A stretch of 64,000 bases of DNA. It comes from Melanocharis versteri. Taxonomy: Eukaryota > Chordata > Aves > Passeriformes > Melanocharitidae. Location: NCBI GenBank assembly GCA_013397845.1, contig VZTG01001074.1, forward strand, positions 1,185,090 through 1,249,089, written 5' to 3'. The position numbers and the translations under genes were made by a program. The notes below the pieces were generated by a model. The model did not search any database. It was not told where the DNA came from and was given only the letters and a program-made list of their open reading frames with translations. The stretch's first letter is position 1; every line of letters begins with the position of its first letter. Shown here piece after piece: positions 62,701 through 64,000 of the stretch.

Positions 62701-64000
62701 TTAGCTATGGGCAACGGGATAAAATCAAAAGGGGATATTTAGATTTTATATACAGGGGTTTACCTAAGTAAGAGAGCGGCCCAGAACAGCTGCTCCTCAC
62801 TCGCTCCTGGGAGGGCACTTTGTGCTGCACAAAGACTGTTTTGAGCCCTCTGGATGTGATGGCAGCCATGTGAAATAAGAGGCATTTCTGCAGAATTGAC
62901 AGTGCCCTTCGCACTCACTTCCATTTATTCCTCACCAGCCTCCCAGTGCAGACAACAAGTATTTATCAGTGTAACTTTCTTTTTTTAGGAGTGAGATTTA
63001 AGCCTGCGAAATAATCCCCTCATTGGACATGCAGAAGGAGCTGCAATACTTGGCAGATGTGAAAACAAACTGGGTGACAGAGAAAAGGATTTAAACAAGA
63101 GATCCTAAGGAAGGTCAGCTCCTGGGGTGGCAGCCCCAGATTTCCCACCCTGGAGCAAACACCTAGGGAGCCTCGTGCCTGGACATGTGTGGGCACTGCC
63201 TGCACAGCTGCCTGCCAGGCTGGGCAGCTGCCCAGGAGGAGCTCATGGCATTTTCCCCATCATTTCCTCCCCAGGGTGAGGTTTTCCCTTGGGAGGGCAA
63301 TGCGCTTCTTCAGGAGTTGTAGAGAACAATCTTGTTAGAGATACACAGACTTAACTTCAACTCATCCATCTTAATAGGAATTATATCATTTTCCTTGATG
63401 GTTCTGATTTTCTATCCCATTAATAATAAAAAAGCTTCTCTGCTTATATATAATGCAATTCAACAATAAGTCTCAAAGGAGGATCAAGATCACTTTGGCT
63501 TTCCATCAATTTGATACTGACGCCTCTCCAGTTAAATAACTCGAGTGTGAGGAGAGCAGAAGGGACCAGAGATTCATCCCAGCACACACAGCTTTGAACC
63601 TGAGTCGTTCTGAGAGCAACTGACGTCTGTAGACTTCTCATCAGCTCCCAAAGGGCGTGCCAGTGAGGGTAAAGCCTCTGTTTTCTCCTGCCTCTGTTTT
63701 CACCTGCCTCTGTTTTCACCTGCTGTAAATCAGGATGCCACACTGACTTTGCTGGAGTGAGGCTGATCTTGACTACCTGAGAACTGGGCCAGGATACACC
63801 ATGTGAAGGGTCTGCGGTTATTTTTATTATTATTAGGTTTCAAATCGGTGTCTGGAAAAGGGCTTGTTAGTCAGTGTTTGCTGAACGGAATACTTCATGA
63901 CAGCACTAATTAAAATAAATGAAACTTGACTTTTCAAGATGATGCTTTTTTATAGCGAAGTACAGTAGTTTGGAAACATCTTTAATTTAATTGCAAAATA
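59721..64000. other. Gene desert, right end
   Basis: No coding exon is supported. The stretch carries a 16-bp minisatellite at 63675-63722 and AT-rich sequence up to the window edge. Open frames are short and unremarkable. Confidence 0.6.
63675..63722. repeat. 16-bp minisatellite, three copies
   Basis: The unit CCTCTGTTTTCACCTG occurs three times in tandem over 48 bases. The first copy has one substitution (T for A at position 12). Confidence 0.95.

Noticed and set aside
21800..64000. CDH13 exons expected from mammalian gene order
   Set aside because: I searched for its signal-peptide exon and cadherin repeats on the plus strand and found none. The gene probably starts beyond the window.
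1..64000. CRISPR arrays, tRNA or rRNA genes
   Set aside because: No regularly spaced direct repeats and no rRNA-like sequence were seen. I could not scan exhaustively for tRNA folds.

Overview
This window is nuclear DNA from a vertebrate, almost certainly a bird. The evidence is spliced genes with long introns, several CR1 LINE fragments (the typical avian retroposon), AT-rich gene-poor spacers and isolated CpG-rich patches. Nothing bacterial, organellar or CRISPR-like was seen.

Layout. (1) 1-9.2 kb: two complete arylamine N-acetyltransferase (NAT) genes in tandem on the + strand (3652-4542 and 8312-9184). Each is one uninterrupted coding exon with a splice acceptor 5 bases before the ATG, so each mRNA should have a non-coding 5' exon upstream. 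Both keep the Cys68-His107-Asp122 catalytic triad. (2) 14.7-18.2 kb: four coding exons of MPHOSPH6 on the - strand, including the stop codon. The short first coding exon, which should lie to the right, was not found; a CpG-rich block holding the only ambiguous base of the window (21611) is the likely promoter. (3) 18.2-21.8 kb: several exon-like open segments with good splice signals on both strands that I cannot assign to any family. They are the best candidates here for something undescribed. (4) 21.8-64 kb: a gene desert with no convincing coding exon. It holds CR1 copies, a probable older retroelement, a MIR-like relic, short minisatellites, two CpG-rich patches, and an 83-bp palindromic element.

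In mammals MPHOSPH6 lies beside a long gene-poor stretch leading to CDH13, so the desert probably corresponds to that interval. The NAT pair makes phase II acetylating enzymes. MPHOSPH6 is an RNA-exosome cofactor. The two loci converge (+ and - strands) and are not expected to work together.
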